Below, piece by piece: positions 6,717-13,416 of a stretch of 64,000 nucleotides of DNA. This stretch comes from Vibrio coralliilyticus (GTDB lineage Bacteria > Pseudomonadota > Gammaproteobacteria > Enterobacterales > Vibrionaceae), in the NCBI RefSeq assembly GCF_024449095.1, contig NZ_CP024629.1, positions 115,816-179,815 of the forward strand. Reading direction: 5' to 3'. How positions within the stretch are numbered: the stretch's first letter is position 1; each line of letters starts with the position of its first letter. Both the position numbers and the translations under genes were made by a program. Under the pieces are notes generated by a model that ran no database searches, was not told where the DNA came from, and saw nothing but the letters and a program-made list of their open reading frames with translations.

Positions 6717-7100
6717 ATGACAATTTTTAACGCAACACTTCAAGATGTATTGGATTTCCATGGGCGAACCACAGAATGGGAAGAGGCTTGTTCTGCTGGG
6801 AAGTTCTTTACAGTGGCAACACGCTTACTTGGTGGTGGATATGCCATTGGCTCAACAGGTGAAGACCACAAACCCCTTCCAGATCTTTATCCGACATTAG
6901 CTGATGCCAATAGAGAGAACCAAGAACTCATTAATTCATACCTTGATGACATCAGGAATGGTGATCGTGAAGAAGGGGATGAGTGGGATGGTGAAGTCCT
7001 TGAACTTAACTGGAGTGGTAGCACTCAAGTTGTAGAGCTTGCTATTGATGGTGACGTGTTACATGAAGGGGATTGGCGAGAAATGGCAGGCATTCTTTAA
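6717..7100 (+). CDS. Acidic hypothetical protein (127 aa)
   Basis: Start ATG follows ACAAGGAAAGGACTA, close to the shared leader. The protein is acidic (about a quarter Asp/Glu), soluble, with an N-terminal helix and a C-terminal strand-rich end. High acidity is common among small DNA-mimic proteins, but no family is recognisable here. Confidence 0.65.
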   Translation: MTIFNATLQDVLDFHGRTTEWEEACSAGKFFTVATRLLGGGYAIGSTGEDHKPLPDLYPTLADANRENQELINSYLDDIRNGDREEGDEWDGEVLELNWSGSTQVVELAIDGDVLHEGDWREMAGIL

Positions 7101-7131
7101 CTGCCCCCTAGCAAATGGAAAGTAGACCATA

Positions 7132-7398
7132 ATGCAAAGAGTTACTAACAAACTATTATCTGAATTACAGCGCACCCATATCACCCCAGTTCATCAAAAC
7201 ATTATTGAGCTGGTGGAAAGGGGATTTCACGTAATGTTTGACACAACGACTTGTGAAGGAGTTGCTACCAAATCCGATCTCAAAATCACTTTTCTAATTG
7301 GAGGTGAGAACGTCTATTTTGATTACAGCGCTTACACCAAATGTGGTGTTGGCAGCTTTATAGACCAACTCACCGAACTCCACAAAGGCTTGGATTAA
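7132..7398 (+). CDS. Hypothetical protein (88 aa)
   Basis: AAATGGAAAGTAGACCATA precedes the ATG. Soluble mixed alpha/beta protein. A Chi octamer (7209-7216) lies in the coding region. Same strand and spacing as its neighbours. Not recognised. Confidence 0.6.
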   Translation: MQRVTNKLLSELQRTHITPVHQNIIELVERGFHVMFDTTTCEGVATKSDLKITFLIGGENVYFDYSAYTKCGVGSFIDQLTELHKGLD

Positions 7399-7453
7399 TC
7401 GATTGCACTGCTAATACCAATACGACAACAGATAGAAGCGGGACACCAACACA

Positions 7454-7708
7454 ATGAAAACATTAGAGCTGCATGTGTATGGAATCATCATTTCATACAA
7501 CTCGGAGGATGATAAAAAAGGATGCGCTATCAGCACTGATTTAAAAGAACTACCAGAAACAGAGGAGAACGCGGAGTTCAATTGTGCGGTCGATGGGATT
7601 GAGTCGATGATACTCGGTCATTTCGCCGCAGGTATTGACGTTAAATGTGAAGCTTACTTGGAGGGGCTTGAAACGGCATACAACGCAGTTAGTGCTCAAT
7701 TTAGCTAG
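7454..7708 (+). CDS. Hypothetical protein (84 aa)
   Basis: Acidic, soluble, three cysteines. It starts 55 bases after the preceding gene behind AGAAGCGGGA. Last complete gene before a 1-kb stretch with damaged genes. Not recognised. Confidence 0.6.
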   Translation: MKTLELHVYGIIISYNSEDDKKGCAISTDLKELPETEENAEFNCAVDGIESMILGHFAAGIDVKCEAYLEGLETAYNAVSAQFS

Positions 7709-7821
7709 TTTTGCCGCTGCTTAACCCCAGACAGAGCTCATTACTAAACGAACTAACAAAGCAACTTAAAGACTGGAGTGTGTGGCGCATCCATAGATAT
7801 GAAGGATAGCGATGCCGCCAC

Positions 7822-7950
7822 ATGATGGACACAAGACCTTTAGCACTCAATATCCATTCCAAACACGCCATTAGTGATATCAAACCAGGTACAGCACTAT
7901 TCATTTATGAATCCCACCAGGATGAAAATGTTCAGGACATGATTTTCTAA
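7822..7950 (+). CDS. Possible very small protein (42 aa)
   Basis: ATGATG opens a frame reading MMDTRPLALNIHSKHAISD and ending at TAA 7948-7950. The ribosome-binding sequence is weak (GGATAG), so this may be a gene remnant. No family recognised. Confidence 0.3.
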   Translation: MMDTRPLALNIHSKHAISDIKPGTALFIYESHQDENVQDMIF

Positions 7951-8003
7951 AACATGCTAATTAGGGCTTAAATATACGCTGGTGGTTTTGCAAAAAAACT
8001 TTA
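7935..8003 (+). repeat. Intergenic repeat element with Chi octamer
   Basis: GACATGATTTTCTAAAA, then GCTGGTGG (7978-7985), running into GTTTTGCAAAAAAAC, an inverted pair. It resembles the elements at 13500-13555 and 14751-14836 in order of parts. Confidence 0.55.
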
Positions 8004-8163
8004 TCAAATTAGGTCGATTCGGGATTAAAGTGTGTATTGCACTAACTGACACAATCCGAATTCAGCTTTCCGTGAAAGTCTGCCCCTGCATGGACTACAC
8101 TAAGTAGGCAGGGCGTTAATTGCCATTGTCTGTATTTCCCCAATAACACGGAGATTACTGACA
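8004..8163. other. Non-coding stretch with a hairpin
   Basis: No gene seen. GCCCCTGC (8082-8089) can pair with GCAGGGC (8108-8114). ACGGAGA at 8148 resembles the array leader and would serve the recombinase remnant that follows. Confidence 0.4.
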
Positions 8164-8462
8164 ATGAGCAAAGCCAGTTCACTTCAACCTAACCAAATTA
8201 ATCGCGTTCTACGTTCCTGTAAAGCAATCCAACATGGACAAGCCAAAGCCTGTTCAATCGCTTTAAGTCATGCAGCACTGCGCGTTACCGAAATAGCACT
8301 TCTCGATGTGAAAACAGTCTTGTTACCAATTCAGTGATATCTGGGGTCAGTTTAGAACAAATGGCAAGAGTGCTCGGACATAGTGACGCAAGCACTACAA
8401 TTTTCTACGTCTGCATTCAACAAGCACGCATCCGAGAAATAAACTCTCTGCATTGGCTGTGA
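8164..8462 (+). pseudogene. Broken tyrosine recombinase (phage-type integrase) gene
   Basis: From ATG 8164 the frame reads MSKASSLQPNQINRVL and later ALRVTEIALLDVKTVLLP, then stops at 8335-8337. A second frame (from about 8331) reads VSLEQMARVLGHSDASTTIF and ends at 8460-8462. LGHS with following ST..Y is the C-terminal His/Tyr region of tyrosine recombinases, and ALRVTEIA is the region around the first catalytic Arg (compare LR.sEi). The middle of the catalytic domain is missing and the frames differ, so this is a decayed gene. It shows past integrase-mediated events in the array. Confidence 0.75.
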
Positions 8463-8474
8463 ACCTTATCAGCA

Positions 8475-8672
8475 CTATTCATCAATTACTGGCTTGAAAC
8501 CAACTCTTGAAAGCAGTTCTGTCATTATCGTCTGAGGAAGTCGGACTTGTGACGCATTTCTGAACTGTCTAATTTGCTGCCGTTCAACACCCAAATGAAT
8601 TGCGAGTTGATTGTCATTTTCTAATCCATAAAGAGCCAGATGTGTATCTGCTATTTCGTTGTTATTTAATAT
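8475..8672 (-). pseudogene. Helix-turn-helix protein remnant or small repressor
   Basis: A minus-strand frame reads LNNNEIADTHLALYGLENDN, then QLAIHLGVERQQIRQFRNAS, and ends in GFKPVIDE. The middle part fits a helix-turn-helix (QLAIHLGVERQQIRQ). No ATG, GTG or TTG lies at the expected start, so it is truncated or uses an unusual codon. It is divergent to the operator pair at 8686-8730, the position expected for an autoregulating repressor. Confidence 0.45.
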
Positions 8673-8685
8673 CTTTTTTATTTGA

Positions 8686-8730
8686 TGTAATTATAATATT
8701 GACATAAAGGATGTAATTATTATAATTACA
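8686..8730 (+). promoter_or_regulatory. Promoter with tandem TGTAATT operators, module 3
   Basis: Box 1 (8686-8704, TGTAATTATAATATTGACA) ends in the consensus -35 TTGACA (8699-8704). Box 2 (8712-8730, TGTAATTATTATAATTACA) is a perfect inverted repeat holding the -10 TATAAT (8721-8726). The 16-base spacer and 26-base box offset equal modules 1 and 2. The bases after it (TATCAACTTAATC, then ACGGAAAC) also match module 1. Confidence 0.8.
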
Positions 8731-8770
8731 CTATCAACTTAATCAAGAACAAACGGAAACACAGGAGTGC

Positions 8771-8977
8771 ATGAGAATGCTTTCAGATAACCAAGTAAAA
8801 CAGATTCAGCCAGCAATGGCGGCGTTTTCTTCTTATGTAACATCGCCAAATGATGAGCAAAAGTCTCTCATTGAACAGGCACATAAAGAGGGTTTAGTTA
8901 ACGTTCGAGCAAAATACTTAGTGAGCTGGACTGACAAAGGTGTGGCTCGTTTTAGAAATGCCAATGGTTTTAGCTGA
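8771..8977 (+). CDS. Small hypothetical protein (66-68 aa)
   Basis: First gene after promoter module 3. AGGAG (8763-8767) is 3 bases from the ATG at 8771 and 9 from an in-frame ATG at 8777; the latter has the better spacing. The protein is soluble and helical. Its end (KYLVSWTDKGVARFRNANGF) looks like a small beta sheet. Not recognised. Confidence 0.65.
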   Translation: MRMLSDNQVKQIQPAMAAFSSYVTSPNDEQKSLIEQAHKEGLVNVRAKYLVSWTDKGVARFRNANGFS

Positions 8978-8984
8978 TTTACTC

Positions 8985-9034
8985 GATGCGCCACCAGCCG
9001 AGTGAGGCGCATCTGGTAAGTTTTCTAGCAAAAC
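8985..9034 (+). repeat. Hairpin element of the array with reverse Chi
   Basis: GATGCGCC (8985-8992) and GGCGCATC (9006-9013) form a perfect stem. CCACCAGC (8991-8998) overlaps the left arm. GTTTT and AAAAC (9020-9034) follow as the second inverted pair. Near-identical to 4350-4400. Confidence 0.75.
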
Positions 9035-9057
9035 CACCAACGTAACGGAAAGACATC

Positions 9058-9339
9058 ATGAAAGTACTAGGTATTGAGATTAAGCGACCACATTCAGTCC
9101 AAGTGCTGTTGGTACTAAGCTTGGTTGTTTTATCAGCCGTTTTTAGAGAGCAATTGGCATTAATGACGAACACCAACCCGTTAGACCTTTGGGGTTACTC
9201 TGTAGCTGCGGCGACAGGAATACTTCTCCACGCATGTGGGTTAAATATTAAGTTCACATACCACCTAATTGTAATTGCAGTCCTTTGTGGAGTGATGGCG
9301 CTGGTGGCGAGAAATCTAAGCGGATTTATTTTTTCTTAA
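9058..9339 (+). CDS. Small membrane protein (93 aa)
   Basis: Three hydrophobic segments (about residues 14-33, 45-60 and 68-90) predict an inner-membrane protein. The ACGGAAAGAC leader (9045-9054) precedes the ATG. A Chi octamer (9300-9307) lies in its 3' part. Function unknown. Confidence 0.7.
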   Translation: MKVLGIEIKRPHSVQVLLVLSLVVLSAVFREQLALMTNTNPLDLWGYSVAAATGILLHACGLNIKFTYHLIVIAVLCGVMALVARNLSGFIFS

Positions 9340-9357
9340 TCAGGACGGAAAGACACT

Positions 9358-9663
9358 ATGAAATTTACATCAATCATAACAGCACTCACGCTTTGTCTAC
9401 TCACCTCAGTTGCGAATGCTTCATGCAAATTCGGTGATGTAGAGATAGAGCCGCATTTGCAAGTGTCCTATTTCAGCCCAGATTTGGCGCATGAAATTGC
9501 TGAAAGAAAAGTCAAAATGGGACAGTCCGAAACTTACGAACAAGCAATGGAATACATAAATCAAAAACCTACGATAGCTCACATCATTTTGTATTGCGAA
9601 ATCAGCTATGAAGTCAAAGATGGTGAAGTGACTGCTTCAGGCTATGCGCTAGTTCGCGGATAA
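9358..9663 (+). CDS. Exported small protein (101 aa)
   Basis: Residues 1-21 are a Sec signal peptide with a cleavage site after ANA. The mature part has two cysteines that could form a disulfide. The ACGGAAAGAC leader is at 9345-9354. It probably acts in the periplasm. No family recognised. Confidence 0.7.
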   Translation: MKFTSIITALTLCLLTSVANASCKFGDVEIEPHLQVSYFSPDLAHEIAERKVKMGQSETYEQAMEYINQKPTIAHIILYCEISYEVKDGEVTASGYALVRG

Positions 9664-9704
9664 GTATATAAACGCAATCTATAACGGAAAGACAGGAGCC
9701 AGTT

Positions 9705-9995
9705 ATGAGCGCATCATCAACGAAGAAAATTTTCTTAGTCACAGTAACTATTCGCTTCGGAGGATATGAAAAATCGGTTGAATCGTTCAGAGAGGCCGCT
9801 AGTGAAGCTGACGCTGAATATGATGCATTGTGCGGTGAGACACACAATGAACCGCTAACTAGGGAGCTATATGAACAAGGTGATGATTGGTGGGATGACG
9901 ACATGATTTATGAAGCTTCTTCTTTGGAAGTCCCTGAAGAGCTAGCTTGTGCTCTCAAAAAGTTCAATGAATACCCATTTAGATTAATCCAGTAG
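9705..9995 (+). CDS. Very acidic hypothetical protein (96 aa)
   Basis: Strongly acidic with a DDWWDDDM run near residue 65. The ACGGAAAGAC leader is at 9684-9693, and a further AGGAG lies close to the ATG. Size and charge resemble small anti-restriction or DNA-mimic proteins, but I see no motif that assigns it. Confidence 0.65.
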   Translation: MSASSTKKIFLVTVTIRFGGYEKSVESFREAASEADAEYDALCGETHNEPLTRELYEQGDDWWDDDMIYEASSLEVPEELACALKKFNEYPFRLIQ

Positions 9996-10001
9996 TCTTA
10001 T

Positions 10002-10034
10002 TCGATGCTCTCTCTTTGCTGGTGGGGCATCCGA
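10002..10034 (+). repeat. Array hairpin with Chi octamer in loop
   Basis: TCGATGC (10002-10008) pairs with GCATCCGA (10027-10034) with one bulged base. The loop contains GCTGGTGG (10018-10025). It is the second hairpin in the array with this octamer in the loop. Confidence 0.65.
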
Positions 10035-10071
10035 TAAACCTACTACCACAAACATCACGGAAAGACTATCT

Positions 10072-10575
10072 ATGAATATGCCGCAGCCAATAATCCATAC
10101 GCGACTAATGCAGTCAGATATTGAAGAAGTTTTACGAACCGCAGGATATGACCAGAAGGACTACCCGTGGGCTGTTCGATTTGTAGGACGCTTCCCTGTA
10201 CCTAAATGGCAGCGTGATCTTTGTTGGAGCAGAGAACAAAAAATCAAACTTATTGAATCCATTTGGTTGGGCTTTGATATCGGTTCATACATCGTAAATG
10301 AGTGGGATATGGAAGGTAATGTGCTGGTGGAAAACTCAGACATCGTAATTGATGGTCAGCAACGTATTGAAGCCATTTGTGCATACGCTCTAAATGATGA
10401 ATTCTCAGTATTTGGAAAACGCTATTCGGAGCTGAATAAGCGAGAACAAGCACGTTTTAAAAAGACTAGCTTCCCTAAACGTATCACTCACACATTCAAC
10501 GAGGATGCTTTAAAAGAAACATACAACCGACTCAATTTTGGTGGTACACAACACAAGCCAGAACAACGGGCATAA
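10072..10575 (+). CDS. Stand-alone DUF262 (GmrSD/ParB-like) domain protein
   Basis: 167 aa. Residues 45-75 (WQRDLCWSREQKIKLIES) and IDGQQR at 93-98 are the hallmarks of the DUF262 N-terminal domain, which shares the ParB/sulfiredoxin fold. In GmrS-type restriction proteins this domain hydrolyses nucleotides. The C-terminal DUF1524 HNH nuclease domain is absent, so this is a single-domain form. It could be an orphan regulator, or a decoy of a type IV restriction system. The ACGGAAAGAC leader is at 10057-10066. A Chi octamer lies at 10323-10330 in the coding region. Confidence 0.8.
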   Translation: MNMPQPIIHTRLMQSDIEEVLRTAGYDQKDYPWAVRFVGRFPVPKWQRDLCWSREQKIKLIESIWLGFDIGSYIVNEWDMEGNVLVENSDIVIDGQQRIEAICAYALNDEFSVFGKRYSELNKREQARFKKTSFPKRITHTFNEDALKETYNRLNFGGTQHKPEQRA

Positions 10576-10600
10576 CTAGGACGGAAAGAAGGAGAAAGCC

Positions 10601-10708
10601 ATGATAGATGCTAACGGTGTTTGTAAAGAGTGCGGCCGCGAGTTTGACGATTTGCCCGAGTATTCGGCATGTCCAGACGAAGACTGTCCAAGTAACGAAG
10701 AGGAGTAG
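10601..10708 (+). CDS. Tiny zinc-ribbon protein (35 aa)
   Basis: ACGGAAAGAAGGAG provides both the shared leader and a strong ribosome-binding sequence. The protein contains CKEC near the N-terminus and CPDEDC further on, a four-Cys zinc ribbon, and an acidic tail (SNEEE). It is too short to classify. Confidence 0.6.
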   Translation: MIDANGVCKECGREFDDLPEYSACPDEDCPSNEEE

Positions 10709-10716
10709 TTTTAGCC

Positions 10717-10742
10717 GCTGCGCTTGAGCTATCGAGCGCAGC
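10717..10742 (+). repeat. Array hairpin (GCTGCGCT/AGCGCAGC)
   Basis: Eight-base-pair stem with a 10-base loop. The stem is the same as in the hairpin at 3696-3725, but the loop lacks the Chi octamer. Confidence 0.65.
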
Positions 10743-10788
10743 ACTAAGACTATTCACAGCAAACAACGGAAAGACGAGGGAACGAGCT

Positions 10789-11139
10789 ATGACAATGATT
10801 ACTGCATCTATTGAAGTCGACACTAACGCTTTTAAACCAAATGAAGCGCCTAAACCTCAGTTAAATCTCGGTTGGTTTTGCCGCGCGGGGAAGAATAACG
10901 TAAACGAGAGTATTTCGTTAAATGGTGGAAGAGTGGCATCTATTTCAGTTGAGCAAGGGGAAGGGAGAACTTGCAAAAACCTTACTATCCATAATTGTCA
11001 CCTTTCATTTGTGTCTTTTGAAGATGCTAAGAAAGCATTTGAAGTTCCGGTGTATAAGGTGACACGCGGAGTCACGCTTCATCTAAGCGGTATGGATGAC
11101 GTTCTACCTAGTTCGTATCGAGCACTTGAAGAAGGTTAA
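10789..11139 (+). CDS. Hypothetical protein (116 aa)
   Basis: The ACGGAAAGAC leader (10766-10775) and GAGGGAACGAGC precede the ATG. Soluble, beta-rich protein with three cysteines. Not recognised. The array hairpin at 11157-11201 follows. Confidence 0.65.
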   Translation: MTMITASIEVDTNAFKPNEAPKPQLNLGWFCRAGKNNVNESISLNGGRVASISVEQGEGRTCKNLTIHNCHLSFVSFEDAKKAFEVPVYKVTRGVTLHLSGMDDVLPSSYRALEEG

Positions 11140-11156
11140 TAAGGCCACTTGTTTGG

Positions 11157-11201
11157 TACGCCACCAGCTTTAGGCGTATCTGGTAGGTTTTATTACAAAA
11201 C
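11157..11201 (+). repeat. Array hairpin element with reverse Chi
   Basis: TACGCC (11157-11162) pairs with GGCGTA (11173-11178). CCACCAGC (11161-11168) starts in the stem, and GTTTT...AAAAC follows. Same layout as 8985-9034. Confidence 0.6.
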
Positions 11202-11235
11202 TATTTATCAACAACATCACAGTATGACACTGAGG

Positions 11236-11264
11236 CAGGTATTAACGAATCTAATGCCTGATTT
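11236..11264 (+). terminator. Probable terminator of the upstream gene block
   Basis: CAGGTATTA and TAATGCCTG form a nine-pair stem with one G-T pair, followed by ATTTT. It lies before the next promoter at 11335. The rest of 11140-11377 holds the hairpin element and that promoter. Confidence 0.45.
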
Positions 11265-11334
11265 TACCGACCCACACATCAATATTAATACCCCAAATTA
11301 GCTTACATTTATTTGCTCATCATTCGTTTTGTGC

Positions 11335-11357
11335 TATATTTATATGGTCAGTTAACA
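11335..11357 (+). promoter_or_regulatory. Promoter with GGTCAGTTAACA element
   Basis: TGTGC precedes the -10 TATATT (11335-11340). Five bases later comes GGTCAGTTAACA (11346-11357). It drives the gene at 11378 and probably the following genes. Confidence 0.65.
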
Positions 11358-11377
11358 AAACAAACACGGAGAGCACT

Positions 11378-11545
11378 ATGGAAATCAAGCAACTCACTCA
11401 CATGACCATCCAGTCAATCGAAAACATTCAGGAAATGGCAGTCTTGGACTTTAACGCAAACAGCGTTTGCCCGTTCGAACCAAACAGCAATGAAGAGGCC
11501 ATCTGGCTAGATAAGCTCGAAGAGCTAAATACCCCACTTCATTAA
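11378..11545 (+). CDS. Small acidic hypothetical protein (55 aa)
   Basis: ACGGAGAGC lies before the ATG. The frame reads MEIKQLTHMTIQSIENIQEM and ends at TAA 11543-11545. Helical and acidic. Position directly behind a strong promoter suggests high expression. Function unknown. Confidence 0.6.
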   Translation: MEIKQLTHMTIQSIENIQEMAVLDFNANSVCPFEPNSNEEAIWLDKLEELNTPLH

Positions 11546-11571
11546 CCGCTAACTCGCCCGAGGGATTCATT

Positions 11572-11871
11572 ATGCCTTGCAAGAATTGTATCGATGACAT
11601 TTGTAGCCGCCGCTGTGTAGCGACAAAACCACAAGCCAGTATTAGCCCATTCTACTTAGGTGAGGCTAAGGACGGCAGGGAACACGACTTGTTGCAAGGC
11701 AATGAACACGAACCACTGTTAATTGGGGGTGAGACGTATGAAGCTCCACTCACAGGATGGACACATACGTTAATGCACGCCTACTGCGTTGCTTATGCGA
11801 GAGCTTACGGTGCAGATACCCAGTGGGATGTTTATTTAGGTAGTCAGCAGGTAGGCGGCACAGACCTATAG
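11572..11871 (+). CDS. Hypothetical protein with N-terminal Cys cluster (99 aa)
   Basis: Starts 26 bases after the preceding stop. MPCKNCIDDICSRRC gives four cysteines in the first 15 residues, a likely metal site. The C-terminal half has aromatic residues and looks globular. Not recognised. Confidence 0.6.
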   Translation: MPCKNCIDDICSRRCVATKPQASISPFYLGEAKDGREHDLLQGNEHEPLLIGGETYEAPLTGWTHTLMHAYCVAYARAYGADTQWDVYLGSQQVGGTDL

Positions 11872-11909
11872 CAATTTACTTGCTACTACTTACGTCATTG
11901 GATGGAATC

Positions 11910-12242
11910 ATGAAAAAACTAATCATATTTTTTACAGCACTACTTGGCTTTATTGCCTTTGTTGCTGCTAGCCACACTTATGCAACCAATAAGCCTAAAA
12001 CGGGGTTTGAATCTCCAGCGTACAAACATGCTTATGTAGAGCTAAAACATCATTTCCCACGATTGGCAGATCTGCAATTCTGCCGAAGTGGGGCGGCGTT
12101 TGTAATAGCGGGTTTGCCAGAGTATGCGGAACAATACCAGGCTGACCATGGCCATTGCATCAAAGTGTTCGTTCGCCTGTATAAAGGTCGCACCCCTAGC
12201 TTAATCAATCCCACTTATGCAGCAAATGAGGTGACGTTATGA
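11910..12242 (+). CDS. Exported or membrane-anchored protein (110 aa)
   Basis: Residues 1-25 form a hydrophobic signal or anchor (MKKLIIFFTALLGFIAFVAA). The mature part has two cysteines. I chose ATG 11910 because it gives a proper signal sequence. The stop codon overlaps the next start (ATGA), so the two genes are translationally coupled. Function unknown. Confidence 0.6.
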   Translation: MKKLIIFFTALLGFIAFVAASHTYATNKPKTGFESPAYKHAYVELKHHFPRLADLQFCRSGAAFVIAGLPEYAEQYQADHGHCIKVFVRLYKGRTPSLINPTYAANEVTL

Positions 12243-12616
12243 TCTCATTCCTTCGTACTAACCTCTTAATATTGGCTGTAGCGCTAATGTCTGCGGTTTA
12301 TTTGGCGTGGTCGTTTGGTACACAGTTTGGCTTACTGTCTGCATTGGCTGTCGTATTGTTTTACTGTTTACCCGCTTGGTTGTCGATCAGGACTAATGAC
12401 CTATATGTATCAGTTGGATTTAATGCCTGTCTATTGGTTTCACTGGAGCTCACAAAGCTAAGTATTAATAGCACTAATTTACAGCTAGCGATATGTGGTG
12501 TGTATGTCGTATTTATCACTACCGCACTTGCAGTCTACTGCTACTTAACGCAGCGCCCCCTTTCTATATTTGCCCGTAATAGGTCAGCAACTAAACCAAC
12601 CACCAGCGAGGAATAA
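12239..12616 (+). CDS. Membrane protein with about four segments (125 aa)
   Basis: Hydrophobic segments at about residues 9-26, 30-47, 55-75 and 83-103, with a short charged tail. Coupled to the preceding exported protein through a 4-base overlap, so they may act together in the envelope. Not recognised. Confidence 0.65.
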   Translation: MISFLRTNLLILAVALMSAVYLAWSFGTQFGLLSALAVVLFYCLPAWLSIRTNDLYVSVGFNACLLVSLELTKLSINSTNLQLAICGVYVVFITTALAVYCYLTQRPLSIFARNRSATKPTTSEE

Positions 12617-12621
12617 CCGGT

Positions 12622-13008
12622 ATGAAATCACGTGCAACATTAGAACAAGGATATTACCGTGCTGTGCTGGTGGATATTCCTACGAACGATGCCATAATCG
12701 TCTATTCAGATGGAAGTCATTACTACCTTTTTGATAGAACAATACCTATTCACAGACTGGATCCGGATGCGCTTATTCTCGATACAGCACCATTACCACT
12801 AGCGGATGTGACGTGCACCTCTATTCCATTTCTTACGGGTGAGAGCCTGTCGATACCTAATAGCTGCATTGCTGAGCCTCAACAACCTAATACTGAGAGC
12901 TTGGGATTATTAAGCCGATTTACACACTGGTGGTTAGCCAAAGTTTACTTGCCGCTGTCATCCCGCTATTGCCGTGGCGATTCAATGGAGAGTGTCAATC
13001 ATGGGTAA
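12622..13008 (+). CDS. Hypothetical protein (128 aa)
   Basis: Starts 5 bases after the upstream stop, with GAGGAATAACCGGT just before the ATG. Soluble, beta-rich N-terminal part (YYRAVLVDIPTNDAIIVYSD). The end overlaps the next gene. A Chi octamer lies at 12666-12673. Not recognised. Confidence 0.6.
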   Translation: MKSRATLEQGYYRAVLVDIPTNDAIIVYSDGSHYYLFDRTIPIHRLDPDALILDTAPLPLADVTCTSIPFLTGESLSIPNSCIAEPQQPNTESLGLLSRFTHWWLAKVYLPLSSRYCRGDSMESVNHG

Positions 13009-13390
13009 CTGTAAACACCGCAAGTGTAATAACACCACAGAAGGGCGAAAACATTATTGTTCAGAACGGTGTAAATACTGGGAAGGACAACTGCGCAAAG
13101 ATGAGAATAGACATTTACCGCCCTTACATCAGAGAAACGACGAGCACTTTTATGCGATTATTTCTGTTTGCTGTCTTAGTGGTCAGGGGCGCAGAGCTGG
13201 TGGAACAGTCAAAGGAGGAATGTCAGCAAGCATATTGCCAACCTTCGCTATTCAAAAAGTTACGGATGATAACCTACGTAAACATTTCTCTTTTAGTGGT
13301 GTACGAGCGGCGTCATTGTGTGGGGGTGGTACTATTACCAGAGAGGCGTTCTATGCAGCCAAGCAACCTTATTTTAATTCACCCACATAG
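13001..13390 (+). CDS. Zinc-finger-like small protein (129 aa)
   Basis: ATG 13001 overlaps the preceding gene by 8 bases. The first 30 residues contain CKHRKC and YCSERC, an FCS-type or C4 zinc-finger pattern. After about residue 50 the sequence is less distinctive. A second open frame (13101-13412) covers most of the same DNA, so the true extent is uncertain. Confidence 0.5.
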   Translation: MGNCKHRKCNNTTEGRKHYCSERCKYWEGQLRKDENRHLPPLHQRNDEHFYAIISVCCLSGQGRRAGGTVKGGMSASILPTFAIQKVTDDNLRKHFSFSGVRAASLCGGGTITREAFYAAKQPYFNSPT

Positions 13391-13412
13391 GGATGATATG
13401 ACAGTTCAATAA
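13101..13412 (+). CDS. Alternative overlapping frame with hydrophobic N-terminus (103 aa)
   Basis: ATG 13101 lies 16 bases after GAAGGAC. The frame reads MRIDIYRPYIRETTSTFMRL, then a hydrophobic stretch LFLFAVLVV, and stops at 13412. It shares about 290 bases with the frame at 13001-13390. Either one is a shadow, both are made, or a frameshift joins them. I regard the other as somewhat more likely because of its zinc-finger pattern. Confidence 0.25.
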   Translation: MRIDIYRPYIRETTSTFMRLFLFAVLVVRGAELVEQSKEECQQAYCQPSLFKKLRMITYVNISLLVVYERRHCVGVVLLPERRSMQPSNLILIHPHRDDMTVQ

Positions 13413-13416
13413 CATT

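Noticed and set aside
7701..7904. Minus-strand open frame of 67 codons
   Set aside because: No start signals, and its composition fits the complement of the small frame at 7822-7950 and non-coding DNA.
8164..8462. Active integrase
   Set aside because: The catalytic middle is missing and the two remaining parts are in different frames.
3683..11201. Integron cassette array with attC sites
   Set aside because: Gene-plus-hairpin order recalls integron cassettes, but I find no integrase of the IntI type and no conserved RYYYAAC/GTTRRRY core pair at the hairpin ends. The VCR-type sequence is also absent.
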